Shown piece after piece: positions 1 through 9,151 of a DNA stretch of 64,000 bases. The stretch is from Cloacibacterium normanense (lineage in GTDB: Bacteria; Bacteroidota; Bacteroidia; Flavobacteriales; Weeksellaceae). Numbering within the stretch: the first letter of the stretch is position 1; every line of letters begins with the position of its first letter. Below the pieces are notes generated by a model. The model was not told the origin of the DNA. It worked only from the letters and a program-made list of their open reading frames with translations, and did not search any database. The stretch lies in contig NZ_PTPZ01000007.1 of assembly GCF_002943105.1 (NCBI RefSeq), positions 62,001 to 126,000 on the forward strand. The letters are read 5' to 3'. A program made the position numbers and the translations under genes.

Positions 1-208
1 TATGCGTTAAACCAGGCTCACGAAAATGCACTTGATCGTCTATCACACCCGGAATAAGAAAAGAATTTTCGGCGTCAATAATTTTATCTACATTTTCTTC
101 GGAAATAGTTGATGAAATTTTCGCAATCAAATCATCTTCAATCAATACATCAGATTTAAAAATCTTTCCTTCGTTTACGATTTGTGCGTTTTTGATTAGG
201 GTTTTCAT
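1..208 (-). CDS. pyrC: dihydroorotase, N-terminal fragment (runs off the window)
   Basis: The reverse strand opens with an ATG at 206-208 and stays open to the window edge, giving 69 residues. They read as the N-terminal beta-sandwich and first metal-binding strand of an amidohydrolase: IPGVIDDQVHFREPGLTH contains the HxR metal/substrate motif typical of dihydroorotase, which closes carbamoyl aspartate to dihydroorotate in pyrimidine synthesis. Allantoinase and hydantoinase share the fold, but the DQVHFREPG form is typical of flavobacterial dihydroorotase. The gene is divergent from the flippase. The rest lies outside the window. Confidence 0.85.
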   Translation of the reverse strand, partial: MKTLIKNAQIVNEGKIFKSDVLIEDDLIAKISSTISEENVDKIIDAENSFLIPGVIDDQVHFREPGLTH

Positions 209-350
209 TTTACTTTTAGATTTTTACAAATTTAATTTAACTTTTGAGGAAAGCCAAAGAAATTTGGGTTTTTAATACCCAATTAACACTTCAATAAATT
301 GATTTCTAAAAATTGTAAAATCCAAAATATTAAATCTCAAATCTTATCTT

Positions 351-358
351 TACTTTTG
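351..358 (+). promoter_or_regulatory. -7 box TACTTTTG ahead of the flippase gene
   Basis: TACTTTTG matches the Bacteroidota primary-sigma -7 consensus TAnnTTTG. It lies 21 bp before the TTG at 380. No convincing TTG -33 box is seen at the usual 17-20 bp spacing. If the box is used, any start at 299 would not be transcribed. Confidence 0.4.
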
Positions 359-379
359 CATTCTAAAAACGCTAAAAAA

Positions 380-1831
380 TTGTATAAAAAACTATTCGGA
401 CAGACCGCCATTTATGGTTTAAGTTCAGTATTAGTAAGGATTTTTCCTTTTCTTATCGCTCCTATCGTTACAAGAGCATTTGGGCCAGCTGCATCTTCAC
501 CATTTGTAGATTGGTACTCTATTGCTGGAGTTATTACGGTTTTTTTAACGCACGGAATGGAAACTTCGTTTTTTCGATTTGCGCAAGAAGATGATATTGA
601 CAAAAAAACCTTAATCTCTACTACTGCACTTAGCATTCTTTCGGTTGGGTTCATTTACTTGATTTTAGGATATGTTTTCAGACAAGAATTAGCAAATGCT
701 TTCGAAACGCCTGACCAAGTCAATTTTTTGGTCATTTTCTTATTCATTTTATCTTTTGATGCGTTTTCCACTATTCCTTCGGCTGTTTTAAGACTCGAAG
801 GAAGGCCAATTCAATATATGCTTTCTAAAGTAATCGGTTCATTGGTTTACTTTTTTCTAGTGGTATTTTTCATCAAATGGTTGCCTAAATTTCCAGAGGG
901 AATTCTTGGGTTAAAATACAATCCAGAAATTGGGGTAGGTTACGTTTTTATTGCTAATTTGGTTCAGAGTATTGTCACTTTAGCGATTGTAGGCAAAGAA
1001 TTTGTGAATTTCAGCATCAAAAAATTTGATTTTCAACTTTGGAAAAGAATTATGAATTATTCTTGGCCAGTAATGATTGCCGGTTTGGCTGGAATTGTAA
1101 ATCAAACCCTTGACAGACAATTTCTTAAATATTTACTTCCAGATAAAGAAGCGCGCCATCAGATTGGAGTTTATGGCGCTGTTTACAAAATCGCAACGTT
1201 TATTACAGTCTTTAGACAAGCCTATCAATTAGGCATTGAGCCCTATTTTTTCAGCAGTTTCAAAGATAAAAACAATCATAAAACCTATGCAGTTTTAATG
1301 GACGTTTTTGTAATTTGTAATTGCTTGATTTACATGGGATTGATGGTAAATCTTCAATGGATTTCTGAAAAATATTTGAGAAATCCGCTTTATTATGAAG
1401 GAATAGAAATCATTCCGATGGTGATGTTAGGTGCTTTATTTTTAGGGATTTACCTTAACCTTTCTATTTGGTACAAACTTTCAGACCAAACTAGAGTTGG
1501 TTTATATATTTCTATCATCGGAGCAGCAATTACCGTCCTTATTAACGTTCTTTTTATTCCAGAATATGGATATTGGGCAAGTGCGACTGCTGCATTAGTA
1601 ACGTTTACGAGTATGATGGTAATTTCCTACATTTGGGGAAGAATAAAATATCCTATTCCTTATAACACTGGAAAAGTAATCCTTTATCTCGTCATTTCGG
1701 TTTCACTTTCTATGATTTCGTTTTACTATTTTAGAACTAATTATATAGTAGGAAACTTATTTTTAGCATTATTCATAGGTTTTGTAGCCTTTAAGGAACA
1801 AGCCATTATCAAAAGAATTTTAAAAAGATGA
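380..1831 (+). CDS. polysaccharide biosynthesis / Wzx-like flippase membrane protein
   Basis: A polytopic inner-membrane protein of the MOP (MATE/Wzx) superfamily, expected to flip lipid-linked oligosaccharides across the membrane. About twelve to fourteen hydrophobic segments are spread along the chain, and the beginning [19 protein letters not shown] is typical of flavobacterial members. The open frame extends upstream to a TTG at 299, but that stretch is AT-rich, word-like sequence carrying a possible promoter box (351-358). The TTG at 380 gives 483 residues, the usual family length, so it is preferred. The stop overlaps the start of dut by four bases (ATGA), so the two are probably cotranscribed. 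The exact substrate is unknown. Confidence 0.85.
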   Translation: MYKKLFGQTAIYGLSSVLVRIFPFLIAPIVTRAFGPAASSPFVDWYSIAGVITVFLTHGMETSFFRFAQEDDIDKKTLISTTALSILSVGFIYLILGYVFRQELANAFETPDQVNFLVIFLFILSFDAFSTIPSAVLRLEGRPIQYMLSKVIGSLVYFFLVVFFIKWLPKFPEGILGLKYNPEIGVGYVFIANLVQSIVTLAIVGKEFVNFSIKKFDFQLWKRIMNYSWPVMIAGLAGIVNQTLDRQFLKYLLPDKEARHQIGVYGAVYKIATFITVFRQAYQLGIEPYFFSSFKDKNNHKTYAVLMDVFVICNCLIYMGLMVNLQWISEKYLRNPLYYEGIEIIPMVMLGALFLGIYLNLSIWYKLSDQTRVGLYISIIGAAITVLINVLFIPEYGYWASATAALVTFTSMMVISYIWGRIKYPIPYNTGKVILYLVISVSLSMISFYYFRTNYIVGNLFLALFIGFVAFKEQAIIKRILKR

Positions 1832-2268
1832 CCATAAAAGTAATCAACAAATCAAAACACGCATTACCAAAATACCAAACTGCACTTTCTGCAGGAATGG
1901 ATTTATATGCTAATACTTCTGAACCCATCACGCTGAAATCTTTAGAAAGAAGATTAATCAGCACAGGATTATTCATTTCATTACCAGAAGGTTACGAAGC
2001 ACAAGTAAGACCTAGAAGTGGCATTGCTCTAAAAAAAGGAATTACGGTTCTGAATACTCCAGGAACAATAGATGCAGATTATCGTGGGGAAATTGGAGTA
2101 ATTTTAGTAAATTTATCGACCGAAGAATTTACCATCAATGACGGCGATAGAATCGCTCAAATGGTGATTGCTAAACACGAAACCGCAACTTGGGAAGAAG
2201 TAGACACTTTAGAAGAAACAGAACGCGGAGAAGGTGGTTTTGGCAGTTCAGGAGTCGCAAAAAAATAA
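1828..2268 (+). CDS. dut: dUTP diphosphatase
   Basis: Hydrolyses dUTP to dUMP and pyrophosphate, keeping uracil out of DNA and feeding dTMP synthesis. The five trimeric dUTPase motifs are visible in order: motif 1 around AGMDLYA, motif 2 [11 protein letters not shown], motif 3 [16 protein letters not shown] with the catalytic Asp, motif 4 GDRIAQMVI, and the C-terminal glycine-rich arm [10 protein letters not shown]. At 146 residues it has the normal length. The start overlaps the flippase stop by four bases. Confidence 0.96.
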   Translation: MTIKVINKSKHALPKYQTALSAGMDLYANTSEPITLKSLERRLISTGLFISLPEGYEAQVRPRSGIALKKGITVLNTPGTIDADYRGEIGVILVNLSTEEFTINDGDRIAQMVIAKHETATWEEVDTLEETERGEGGFGSSGVAKK

Positions 2269-2306
2269 CAATTAAAAACACAAATAATTTTAAACCAAAT
2301 TAAACT

Positions 2307-3332
2307 ATGAAAATTATAGTTCCAATGGCAGGACGTGGTTCTAGATTAAGACCACATACACTTACCGTTCCTAAACCATTAATTCCTATTGCAGGAAAAC
2401 CCATTGTACAAAGATTAGTAGAAGATATAGCAAAAGTAGCTGGCGAAAATATAGATGAAATCGCCTTTATCATAGGAGATTTCGGGCCAGAAGTAGAACA
2501 ATCTTTGATAGAAATTGCAGAAAAACTAGGAGCAAAAGGAAGCGTTTATACGCAAGACGAACCTCTAGGAACAGCTCACGCTATAAAATGTGCAGAACAA
2601 TCAATGCAAGGAGACGTGGTAGTAGCATTTGCGGATACCCTTTTCCGTGCTGATTTTAAATTAGACACCAATTCTGATGGGGTAATTTGGGTAAAAAAAG
2701 TAGCTGATCCATCTGCTTTTGGTGTTGTAAAATTAGATGATTATGGTTTCATCACAGATTTTGTAGAAAAACCACAAACTTTCGTTTCAGACTTGGCTAT
2801 TATTGGAATTTATTATTTCAAATCTGCAGAGAATCTAATGAATGAAATTAATTATATCATGGAGAATGATATAAAACAAGGTGGTGAATATCAGTTAACT
2901 ACCGCTCTTGAAAATCTTCGTCAAAAAGGAGCTAAATTCTCTCTAGGGAAAGTAGATGATTGGATGGATTGTGGAAATAAAAATGCAACCGTAGAAACCA
3001 ATGGTAAAATTCTTCAATACGAAAAAGAAGAATTTGCAAATTTCCCAGCATCTGCAGAAATAGAAAACAGCCTTATCATTCCGCCATGTTTTATCGGGGA
3101 AAATGTAAAAATTAAAAATTCTAAAATTGGGCCTTATGTCTCTTTAGGAAACGGAACTTGCGTAGAAAATTCTAATATCGAAAATTCTTTGATTCAAGAG
3201 AAAACAGTGATTAATCATGGTAATTTAAGCAACTCTATGATTGGAAGTCACGCACAGTACTTTGGCGTTTCTAGAGAAATTTCCTTAGGAGATTATTCGG
3301 TGCTAGATTTTTTATCAAAAGGAAATGATTAA
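2307..3332 (+). CDS. sugar-phosphate nucleotidyltransferase with C-terminal left-handed beta-helix
   Basis: The N-terminal half is a nucleotidyltransferase of the RmlA/GlmU type: MKIIVPMAGRGSRLRPHT and VPKPLIPIAGKP form the NTP-binding signature, and FADTLF is the likely metal-binding Asp region. The C-terminal part (about residues 250-330) has hexapeptide-like repeats (IENSLIIPPCFIGENVKI). It probably makes an activated sugar for cell-surface glycans. Glucose-1-P thymidylyl-, mannose-1-P guanylyl- and GlmU-like activities cannot be told apart from sequence alone. It follows dut closely and ends at a strong hairpin. Confidence 0.88.
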   Translation: MKIIVPMAGRGSRLRPHTLTVPKPLIPIAGKPIVQRLVEDIAKVAGENIDEIAFIIGDFGPEVEQSLIEIAEKLGAKGSVYTQDEPLGTAHAIKCAEQSMQGDVVVAFADTLFRADFKLDTNSDGVIWVKKVADPSAFGVVKLDDYGFITDFVEKPQTFVSDLAIIGIYYFKSAENLMNEINYIMENDIKQGGEYQLTTALENLRQKGAKFSLGKVDDWMDCGNKNATVETNGKILQYEKEEFANFPASAEIENSLIIPPCFIGENVKIKNSKIGPYVSLGNGTCVENSNIENSLIQEKTVINHGNLSNSMIGSHAQYFGVSREISLGDYSVLDFLSKGND

Positions 3333-3355
3333 TATACTATAAATCAATAAATTAA

Positions 3356-3387
3356 CCAAACCACACAAAACATTTTGTGTGGTTTGG
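3356..3387 (+). terminator. 15-bp hairpin after the nucleotidyltransferase gene
   Basis: CCAAACCACACAAAA pairs perfectly with TTTTGTGTGGTTTGG around a two-base CA centre. There is no long T-tract afterwards, which is common in this phylum. It separates the flippase-dut-nucleotidyltransferase run from the DUF4292 gene. Confidence 0.7.
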
Positions 3388-3436
3388 CGTTAAAATTGTA
3401 ATGTTCTTCCACAAGTAACATTTACAATCATAGAAT

Positions 3437-4231
3437 ATGAAAAATTATATACTTATCCTTATTTCATCATTAGCTTTATTATCTTGTAAAGCTAGAAAAA
3501 CCGTAGAACAAAATCCAGCTCCTGCAGAAAATGTAAGTTCTAATAAAGCTTTTTTCGAAACAATTACTAAAAAAGATGCTTTTGAGAGTTTAAAAATCAC
3601 TAGCAAAGTAAATGCGGAGACAGACAGATTTATCCCAACTATTGATGGAACATTTTACATAGAAAATGACCAAAAAATTTGGGCTAATTTCTCATTCCTT
3701 TTTATCTCTCAAGCAAGAGCCAATATTACACCTGCCGGAATCAAAGCCTACGAAAAGATAAATAAGACGTATATTGATTCTAATTTTGACTATATCAATA
3801 ATCTTTTGAAAGTTAATTTCATAGATTACAGTGCTTTACAAAATTTACTTTTGGGTAAAACCTTTATTCCAGTAAACGAAAAAGATTATACATTTTCACA
3901 AAATGAAAACGGTTATTTGCTGAATTCTGCTAAAAACCAAATTATCACCGTAAATGGCAAAACCAGTGAATACAAAACTTCACTAGAATATTCTCCTGAA
4001 TTGGCTTTGAAAAAGGTTTTTTTACAAGATATTAAGAACAACAATAGCCTAGAAGTGAGCTATAATGATTATGAAATTTTCGGTTCACAAAAACTCCCAA
4101 AAAGTGTTAAAATAATTATAAAAGCACAGAAAACAGACCAAATTTTAATAGAAAATACGAAATTTGAATTTTTGAAGATGGAAACTCCTTTTTCCATTCC
4201 TACTAATTATACAAAGACAGAAATTAAATGA
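3437..4231 (+). CDS. DUF4292 lipoprotein
   Basis: A 264-residue lipoprotein with a type II signal peptide (lipobox LLSCK, Cys at residue 17). The body, with GTFYIENDQKIWANFSF and the beta-rich stretch that follows, matches my memory of the DUF4292 family, a LolA/LolB-like fold restricted to Bacteroidota. The four-base overlap with the following EnvC-like gene suggests cotranscription and a shared envelope role. The LolB-like lipoprotein-sorting idea is inference; no function is shown by the sequence. Confidence 0.82.
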   Translation: MKNYILILISSLALLSCKARKTVEQNPAPAENVSSNKAFFETITKKDAFESLKITSKVNAETDRFIPTIDGTFYIENDQKIWANFSFLFISQARANITPAGIKAYEKINKTYIDSNFDYINNLLKVNFIDYSALQNLLLGKTFIPVNEKDYTFSQNENGYLLNSAKNQIITVNGKTSEYKTSLEYSPELALKKVFLQDIKNNNSLEVSYNDYEIFGSQKLPKSVKIIIKAQKTDQILIENTKFEFLKMETPFSIPTNYTKTEIK

Positions 4232-5769
4232 TGCATAAGAAACTGAGTTTATTATTAGGATTACTAGCCTTTAGCATTTTCTTTTCTCAACAAGGAAGAA
4301 AAGAACAACTGCAAAAACAAAATTCAGAGCTAAAAAAACAAATTGCTGCCATTAATGCTACTCTTGCAAAAGCGAGAGGAGAAGCAAAATTATCTCTTGC
4401 TTACCTTAATGATGTCAATAAAAAAATTGCGCTCCGAGAAAGAGTTTATAATAACACTCAGAAAGAGAAAAGATTCATAGAAGATGACATCTACCTCCGT
4501 CAGTTAGAAATCAATAAATTTAACCGTGAACTGAAAGTTCTTCGTAAAGAATATGCTGATATTCTTGTAAAAGCATATAAAAACAAAGGTGTTCAAAACA
4601 AAGTTACTTTCATTCTTTCTTCTAGAGATTTAGGGGAAGCATTGAGAAGAGTTCAATACATCAAGCAATACGGAGAATATCAAGATAAAAAAGCAGCTGA
4701 GATTAATCAAAAAGCTACTCAAATCAAAAAATCCATCGGTTTAAAGCAAAAATCTGTAAAAGAAAAGGAAAACCTTCTTAATAAACAAAAACAAGAACTC
4801 GCTGTAATTCAAGTAGAAAGAAAACAAAAAGAAGTACTTCTAGAAGAATTTAAGAAAAACGAGGCCAAACTGGTTGCAGAACTTAGAACCAAGCAAGCAG
4901 AAAATAAAAAGGTAGAAAATGCCATCAGAAATCTCATCAATGAAGAGATAAAAGCAGCTAATGCTAAAGCAGAAGCAGATAAAAAAGCAGAAGCAGAAAG
5001 AATAAGACTAGCAAAAATTGCCGCGGAAAAAGAAAAAGCAAAAATAGACGCTGAGAATAAAGCGAAAGCTGATGCTCTTGCTCTTGCGAAGAAAAAAGCG
5101 GAAGAAGAGGAAAGAAAAGCCACAAAACTTGCCCGTGAAAAAGCAGAAGCAGAAAGAGTTGCCAAAGAAAAGAATGATGCAGAAAAAATAGCAAAAGCAG
5201 AAAAAGAGAAAAAAGAGTCTGAAGAAAAAGCAAATGCAGCTAAAGCAAAAGCTGATGAAGCGAGAAACGCATCAAAAGCATTGGCAGATAAAACAGACAA
5301 AGAAAAAGCAGCTGTAGAAGAGAAAAAAATGAAAGACTTCGGAGTGGGAGCAATTACCGCAGGAAGTAACTTCGCAGCAAATAAAGGAAAAATGTCTTTC
5401 CCTGTTCCTTCTGGTCAAGTAACCGAAAGATTTGGTAGACAACCGCACCCAGTTTTCAAAGGAATTACTATTGAAAATAACGGAATAAAAGTGGTAGTTC
5501 CAAACGGAACGAGAGCAAGATGTGTATTCCCAGGTGTTGTGAGCAACATTTTGGTAAGTGGAGGCGCAAAAACTGTATTGGTTAAACATGGAGACTACTT
5601 CAGTATCTATGGAAACTTGGATAATGTAAACGTTGCCAAGAACCAACAAGTCTCTGCAGGAACCACCATTGGAAGTATAGGAACAGATTTTGATGGGAAT
5701 TTTGCCCTCGATTTTCAAATTTGGAATGGAGCCAATCCAGTTAATCCATTAGATTGGGTTTCGTATTAA
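4228..5769 (+). CDS. EnvC-like murein hydrolase activator (coiled coil plus degenerate LytM domain)
   Basis: Secreted protein: signal peptide of about 20 residues, a long Lys/Glu/Ala-rich coiled coil (about 21-370), then a C-terminal M23/LytM domain (about 385-510). The metal ligands of active M23 enzymes appear lost: the HxxxD position reads NNGIK, the YAHL position reads YGNL, and the final HLHF position reads ALDF. This is the pattern of EnvC/NlpD, which activate N-acetylmuramoyl amidases during cell division rather than cut peptidoglycan. Tandem starts ATGATG occur at 4228 and 4231; the first overlaps the DUF4292 stop. Long antisense frames here are composition artefacts. Confidence 0.88.
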   Translation: MMHKKLSLLLGLLAFSIFFSQQGRKEQLQKQNSELKKQIAAINATLAKARGEAKLSLAYLNDVNKKIALRERVYNNTQKEKRFIEDDIYLRQLEINKFNRELKVLRKEYADILVKAYKNKGVQNKVTFILSSRDLGEALRRVQYIKQYGEYQDKKAAEINQKATQIKKSIGLKQKSVKEKENLLNKQKQELAVIQVERKQKEVLLEEFKKNEAKLVAELRTKQAENKKVENAIRNLINEEIKAANAKAEADKKAEAERIRLAKIAAEKEKAKIDAENKAKADALALAKKKAEEEERKATKLAREKAEAERVAKEKNDAEKIAKAEKEKKESEEKANAAKAKADEARNASKALADKTDKEKAAVEEKKMKDFGVGAITAGSNFAANKGKMSFPVPSGQVTERFGRQPHPVFKGITIENNGIKVVVPNGTRARCVFPGVVSNILVSGGAKTVLVKHGDYFSIYGNLDNVNVAKNQQVSAGTTIGSIGTDFDGNFALDFQIWNGANPVNPLDWVSY

Positions 5770-5800
5770 AAAATCCTTACATTTGTAAAAATTTTCAAAA

Positions 5801-5995
5801 ATGATTTCACCAATTATTATACTATCACTTTCTTGGCAACATATGCTAATTGTTGCTGTAGTACTTTTATTACTTTTCGGAGGTAAGAAAATCCCTGAAT
5901 TAATGAGAGGAGTTGGTAGCGGAATTAAAGAATTTAAAGACGCTGTAAAAGAAGACGAAAAAAAACCAGAAGATAAATCTCAAAACCCTTCTTAA
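5801..5995 (+). CDS. tatA: twin-arginine translocase subunit TatA/TatE family
   Basis: 64 residues with the TatA plan: short periplasmic N-terminus, one membrane helix ([19 protein letters not shown]) ending in the conserved FGxxKIPEL hinge, an amphipathic helix ([14 protein letters not shown]) and an acidic/basic tail. TatA oligomers form the pore that moves folded proteins with RR signal peptides. No tatC is in the window. It is 31 bp after the EnvC-like gene and 1 bp before the DUF4254 gene, so it belongs to the same run. Confidence 0.93.
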   Translation: MISPIIILSLSWQHMLIVAVVLLLLFGGKKIPELMRGVGSGIKEFKDAVKEDEKKPEDKSQNPS

Positions 5996-5996
5996 C

Positions 5997-6608
5997 ATGT
6001 CTTTTACCGCACACGCTTGGAATATCTTCAACAAATCTGTTGAAGATTATCATTTACATGATAATGTAGACTTTCCTATCAATAATCCATTCGAAAATGG
6101 CAGTTTGGAACATCTTTTGTATACTAAGAATTGGATAGATACCGTACAATGGCATTTAGAAGATATCATTAGAGACGAAAATATTGATCCGGTAGAAGCA
6201 CTACAATTGAAGAGAACAATTGATGCTTCTAACCAAAAAAGAACTGATTTGGTGGAATATATTGACAGTTATTTTTTTCAAAAATATCAAAATATCACGC
6301 CTAAATCAGACGCTAAAATCAATACAGAAACGGTAGCTTGGGCAATTGATAGATTTTCGATTCTTGTTTTGAAAGTGTATCACATGAACCAAGAAGCTAC
6401 TAGAGAATCTGCTACAGAAGAACATAGAGCAAAGTGTACAGAAAAACTCAATGTACTTCTAGAACAGAAAGAAGATTTAAGCCAAGCGATTGATCAATTA
6501 CTTTTAGATATAGAAAACGGCGATGTTAAGATGAAGGTATACAAACAAATGAAGATGTATAATGACGAAAGTCTTAACCCTATCCTTTATCAAAAATCTA
6601 ATTCATAA
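5997..6608 (+). CDS. DUF4254 family protein
   Basis: A 203-residue soluble, mostly helical protein recognised as DUF4254, a family found mainly in Bacteroidota. It has no signal peptide or membrane segment. The gene starts one base after the TatA stop and is followed two bases later by a lipoprotein gene. In related genomes I recall it near cell-envelope or LPS glycosylation genes, but no reaction can be assigned from sequence. Confidence 0.8.
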   Translation: MSFTAHAWNIFNKSVEDYHLHDNVDFPINNPFENGSLEHLLYTKNWIDTVQWHLEDIIRDENIDPVEALQLKRTIDASNQKRTDLVEYIDSYFFQKYQNITPKSDAKINTETVAWAIDRFSILVLKVYHMNQEATRESATEEHRAKCTEKLNVLLEQKEDLSQAIDQLLLDIENGDVKMKVYKQMKMYNDESLNPILYQKSNS

Positions 6609-6610
6609 AA

Positions 6611-7063
6611 ATGAGAAATACAATAAATTTACTTTTCGCCTTGCTTCTATTGACTTCGTGCTCGGTAGAAAAAGTAAATTTATCTCCTTTGTCTAATAGT
6701 TTTTCGAGTTATTCTACCCAGACTAGTTTTTCTGAACAGACGTATAAATCTATGGAAAGGGTGAATTATCTCTCAGAAATCACCAATACGCTTACAGAAT
6801 TTCCAGTTTTTAAAAATCAAAAACTCAATGCAGAAATTTATAAAATGAAACTGCATATTTCTGATTACATTTATTCTATCAAACAGAATAACAAAGCGGA
6901 GCAAACTAAGGCTTATAACAACTATACCAATTCTTATAAAACTATTCAGACCTTAAAAACAAGTCTTCCAAAAGACGATTTAGAATTACTGAATAGATAT
7001 TTGGCTAAAATCAAAACAAACATTAGTCTTATAGATTCTTTCGATAGTACAGAATCTAAGTAA
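6611..7063 (+). CDS. small lipoprotein of unknown function
   Basis: 150 residues with a clear lipoprotein signal (INLLFALLLLTSCS, Cys near residue 17). The mature part is helical, rich in Lys/Asn/Tyr, and shows no recognised domain. It lies between DUF4254 and ribA, at the end of a run of tightly spaced rightward genes, which implies an envelope role but nothing more. Confidence 0.7.
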   Translation: MRNTINLLFALLLLTSCSVEKVNLSPLSNSFSSYSTQTSFSEQTYKSMERVNYLSEITNTLTEFPVFKNQKLNAEIYKMKLHISDYIYSIKQNNKAEQTKAYNNYTNSYKTIQTLKTSLPKDDLELLNRYLAKIKTNISLIDSFDSTESK

Positions 7064-7088
7064 ATCTTATCTTTACATAAAAAATTAG

Positions 7089-7685
7089 ATGATAACATTA
7101 CAGGCAGAATCATTAGTTCCTACCGATTTTGGAAACTTTAGAGTAATGGCTTTTTCGGATAGTGAAAAAGACTGGATGCCTCATATTGCTTTGGTTGCAG
7201 AAAACACAGATTTTTCTAAACCTCTCAATGTTCGTTTTCACTCAGAATGTATTACTGGAGAAGTTTTCCATTCTAAAAAATGTGAATGCGGTCAGCAGTT
7301 AGATGCAGCCATGAAATACATTCAAGAAAACGGAGGCATCATCGTTTATCTTCGTCAAGAAGGTAGAAACATTGGCATTATCAATAAGCTTAAAGCTTAC
7401 GCATTACAAGAAAAAGGATTAGATACCGTTCAAGCGAATCTTCAATTAGGTCTTCCTGCAGATGATAGAGATTTTAATGTAGCGATTGAAATTTTAAAAT
7501 TATTAGACGTAAAAGAAATCAATCTTTTGACGAATAATCCTGATAAAATTAAATTCGTAGAAAACAGCGAAATTCATCTCAACAAAAGAATTCCACTTCA
7601 GATGGAAGCCAATGAAAACAGCAAAGAATATCTGAAAACTAAAAAAGAATATTTCGGACATCTTCTAGATGACGAAACAGAATAA
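7089..7685 (+). CDS. ribA: GTP cyclohydrolase II
   Basis: First committed step of riboflavin synthesis: GTP to the 2,5-diaminopyrimidinone phosphate, formate and pyrophosphate. The zinc-binding Cys set appears as C-x10-C-x-C in ECITGEVFHSKKCECGQ, followed by YLRQEGRNIGIINKLKAY (GTP-binding/catalytic Arg loop) and LTNNPDK. At 198 residues it is a stand-alone RibA without the RibB (DHBP synthase) domain; a separate or fused second copy may lie elsewhere. Confidence 0.93.
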   Translation: MITLQAESLVPTDFGNFRVMAFSDSEKDWMPHIALVAENTDFSKPLNVRFHSECITGEVFHSKKCECGQQLDAAMKYIQENGGIIVYLRQEGRNIGIINKLKAYALQEKGLDTVQANLQLGLPADDRDFNVAIEILKLLDVKEINLLTNNPDKIKFVENSEIHLNKRIPLQMEANENSKEYLKTKKEYFGHLLDDETE

Positions 7686-7686
7686 T

Positions 7687-7720
7687 AAAAAACGCTTCGA
7701 GAATTTCGAAGCGTTTTTTT
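7687..7720 (+). terminator. terminator between ribA and deoD
   Basis: CGCTTCGA and TCGAAGCG pair around GAATT, with A-rich left and T-rich right arms extending the stem. It can serve ribA and, in reverse, the convergent deoD. Confidence 0.85.
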
Positions 7721-7739
7721 AGTATCTATTTGAAATTAT

Positions 7740-8447
7740 TTAAAGTTTAATTCCACTTTCTAGAGCCAGAGTCATCATGGTTCTAAGAGCAGTTTCTCTT
7801 TGGTCAGCAGAAATTTCTTCACCTGTTGGAATAATATCTGAAACTGTCAAAATCGTTGCTGCATTTTTCCCTAAATGTTTTGCATTAGCAAAAAGTGCGA
7901 AAGCTTCCATTTCTACTGCTGGACAATTATATTTCTCTGCAATGGCAGGAATTCCTGGTGTTTTTCTGTAGAAAACATCACTGGTGTGAATATTTGCCGC
8001 TTTAGTTTCAAGCGCTAATTCTTTAGCCGTTTCATTAATTACGTCAAAAGCTTTTCCTTGGTGATACATGATTTCTTCATCCATTTCCCAAGCAAATTTA
8101 GCATAAGTAGATTCACTTGCAGCTCCATCTACATTAATAAGGTCAAAAACATTAAGATCTGTAGTATAACCACCACAAGTCCCAATTCTGATAATGGTAT
8201 CTACATCATATTCTGTAAATAATTCGTAAGAATAAATCCCAATACTTGGCACTCCCATTCCACTCGCTCCTACAGAAATTTCTTTTCCTTTATACAAACC
8301 TGTAAAATAAAAAATATTTCTGGTCTTGCTTACCAATTTTACATCTTCTAGAAAATTATCTGCTATGTATTTAGCTCTTAAAGGATCTCCTGGCTGCAAT
8401 ACCGTTTTTGCAATTTCGCCTTTTTTGGCACTGATGTGAACACTCAT
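7740..8447 (-). CDS. deoD: purine nucleoside phosphorylase, DeoD type
   Basis: Phosphorolysis of purine (deoxy)nucleosides to base and (deoxy)ribose-1-phosphate in the cytoplasm. PGDPLRAKYIA at the phosphate-binding loop, RIGTCGG, VEMEAFALF (ribose-binding MEME-like motif) and TVSDII (the Asp that protonates the purine) identify the hexameric trimeric-fold PNP/UdP family; the overall pattern is DeoD rather than Udp. 235 residues is normal. It has its own -7 box at 8470-8477. Confidence 0.92.
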   Translation of the reverse strand: MSVHISAKKGEIAKTVLQPGDPLRAKYIADNFLEDVKLVSKTRNIFYFTGLYKGKEISVGASGMGVPSIGIYSYELFTEYDVDTIIRIGTCGGYTTDLNVFDLINVDGAASESTYAKFAWEMDEEIMYHQGKAFDVINETAKELALETKAANIHTSDVFYRKTPGIPAIAEKYNCPAVEMEAFALFANAKHLGKNAATILTVSDIIPTGEEISADQRETALRTMMTLALESGIKL

Positions 8448-8469
8448 AATTTTAATTTTAAAAGGACAA

Positions 8470-8477
8470 CAAAGGTA
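8470..8477 (-). promoter_or_regulatory. -7 box TACCTTTG of deoD
   Basis: On the reverse strand TACCTTTG fits TAnnTTTG, 22 bp before the deoD ATG. The -33 box is unclear. Confidence 0.5.
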
Positions 8478-8520
8478 AGAACTTTTTATGGGAAAAAAAT
8501 CTGATTTTTATTACCCAACA

Positions 8521-8558
8521 AAAAATCCCAGCAATTCATTTTGCTAGGATTTCTTTTT
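8521..8558 (-). terminator. terminator after the 8601-9116 lipoprotein gene
   Basis: Stem 8523-8534 pairs with 8541-8552 with one mismatch around a TTCATT loop. In the reverse direction it is followed by a T-run, as expected for the leftward lipoprotein gene. Confidence 0.7.
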
Positions 8559-8600
8559 TGTGAAAAATTAATATATGGATGGTTTTGAATGATTTAGTGA

Positions 8601-9116
8601 TTATTTAGGTTCTTTTAAGTTAAAATATTTCACTACTGCATTATAATCCTCGTAATTTACTTGAGCAGCAGTTCTATTTGCTCTAGAAGCTGGAACCAAT
8701 ACAATTCTAAACGTTTGATTGTTGAGATAAGTCGCTCTTTCTGTACTCGTCATGGTAGATTGGTCAAAATTAGCTTCTGTTCTTACTTGAACTCTTTTTG
8801 TATCAAAAATAAAGTTGTAATCTAATTCTCTGTTATCGCTCAAGTAAAAAGTTTTAGGTAAAAGTTGCCAAATTGCACTTGCTGAGCTGTTAGAATTGAT
8901 ATTCCTATACACCAAAACTACATCAGAAGAAGGAATATCAATCGCTTGATCCAAAGCATAATTATTAGTAGAACTAAAAGTTCCCGTTACATCCTTCATC
9001 ATAGGATATGTATCATTATCTTGAATATCTCTATCTACTACTTCATTCATTTCGCAGCTCAACATCAATAATCCTCCGAAAATCGTAAGAACCATTAAAG
9101 TAAAATATTTTTTCAT
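8601..9116 (-). CDS. lipoprotein of unknown function behind a sigma-54-like promoter
   Basis: 171 residues; signal peptide with lipobox LMLSCE (Cys near residue 21), then an acidic linker and a beta-rich domain with no named family. I do not recognise a function. The gene is monocistronic: a terminator follows and divergent genes lie upstream. Its upstream region carries a good match to a sigma-54 promoter, so expression may depend on RpoN and an enhancer-binding protein. Confidence 0.75.
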   Translation of the reverse strand: MKKYFTLMVLTIFGGLLMLSCEMNEVVDRDIQDNDTYPMMKDVTGTFSSTNNYALDQAIDIPSSDVVLVYRNINSNSSASAIWQLLPKTFYLSDNRELDYNFIFDTKRVQVRTEANFDQSTMTSTERATYLNNQTFRIVLVPASRANRTAAQVNYEDYNAVVKYFNLKEPK

Positions 9117-9151
9117 ATCAGTAATTATTTGTTGGTTAATGGTTTTTACAT

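Noticed and set aside
4809-5300. Two long reverse-strand frames over the EnvC-like coiled coil
   Set aside because: They are Ser/Phe/Ala- or Leu/Phe-rich mirror images of the Lys/Glu/Ala repeat on the forward strand; no start context or domain.
19-5718. Other reverse-strand frames of 60-150 residues in the first six kilobases (412-654, 5272-5718)
   Set aside because: Each lies inside a well-supported forward gene, with no recognisable protein.
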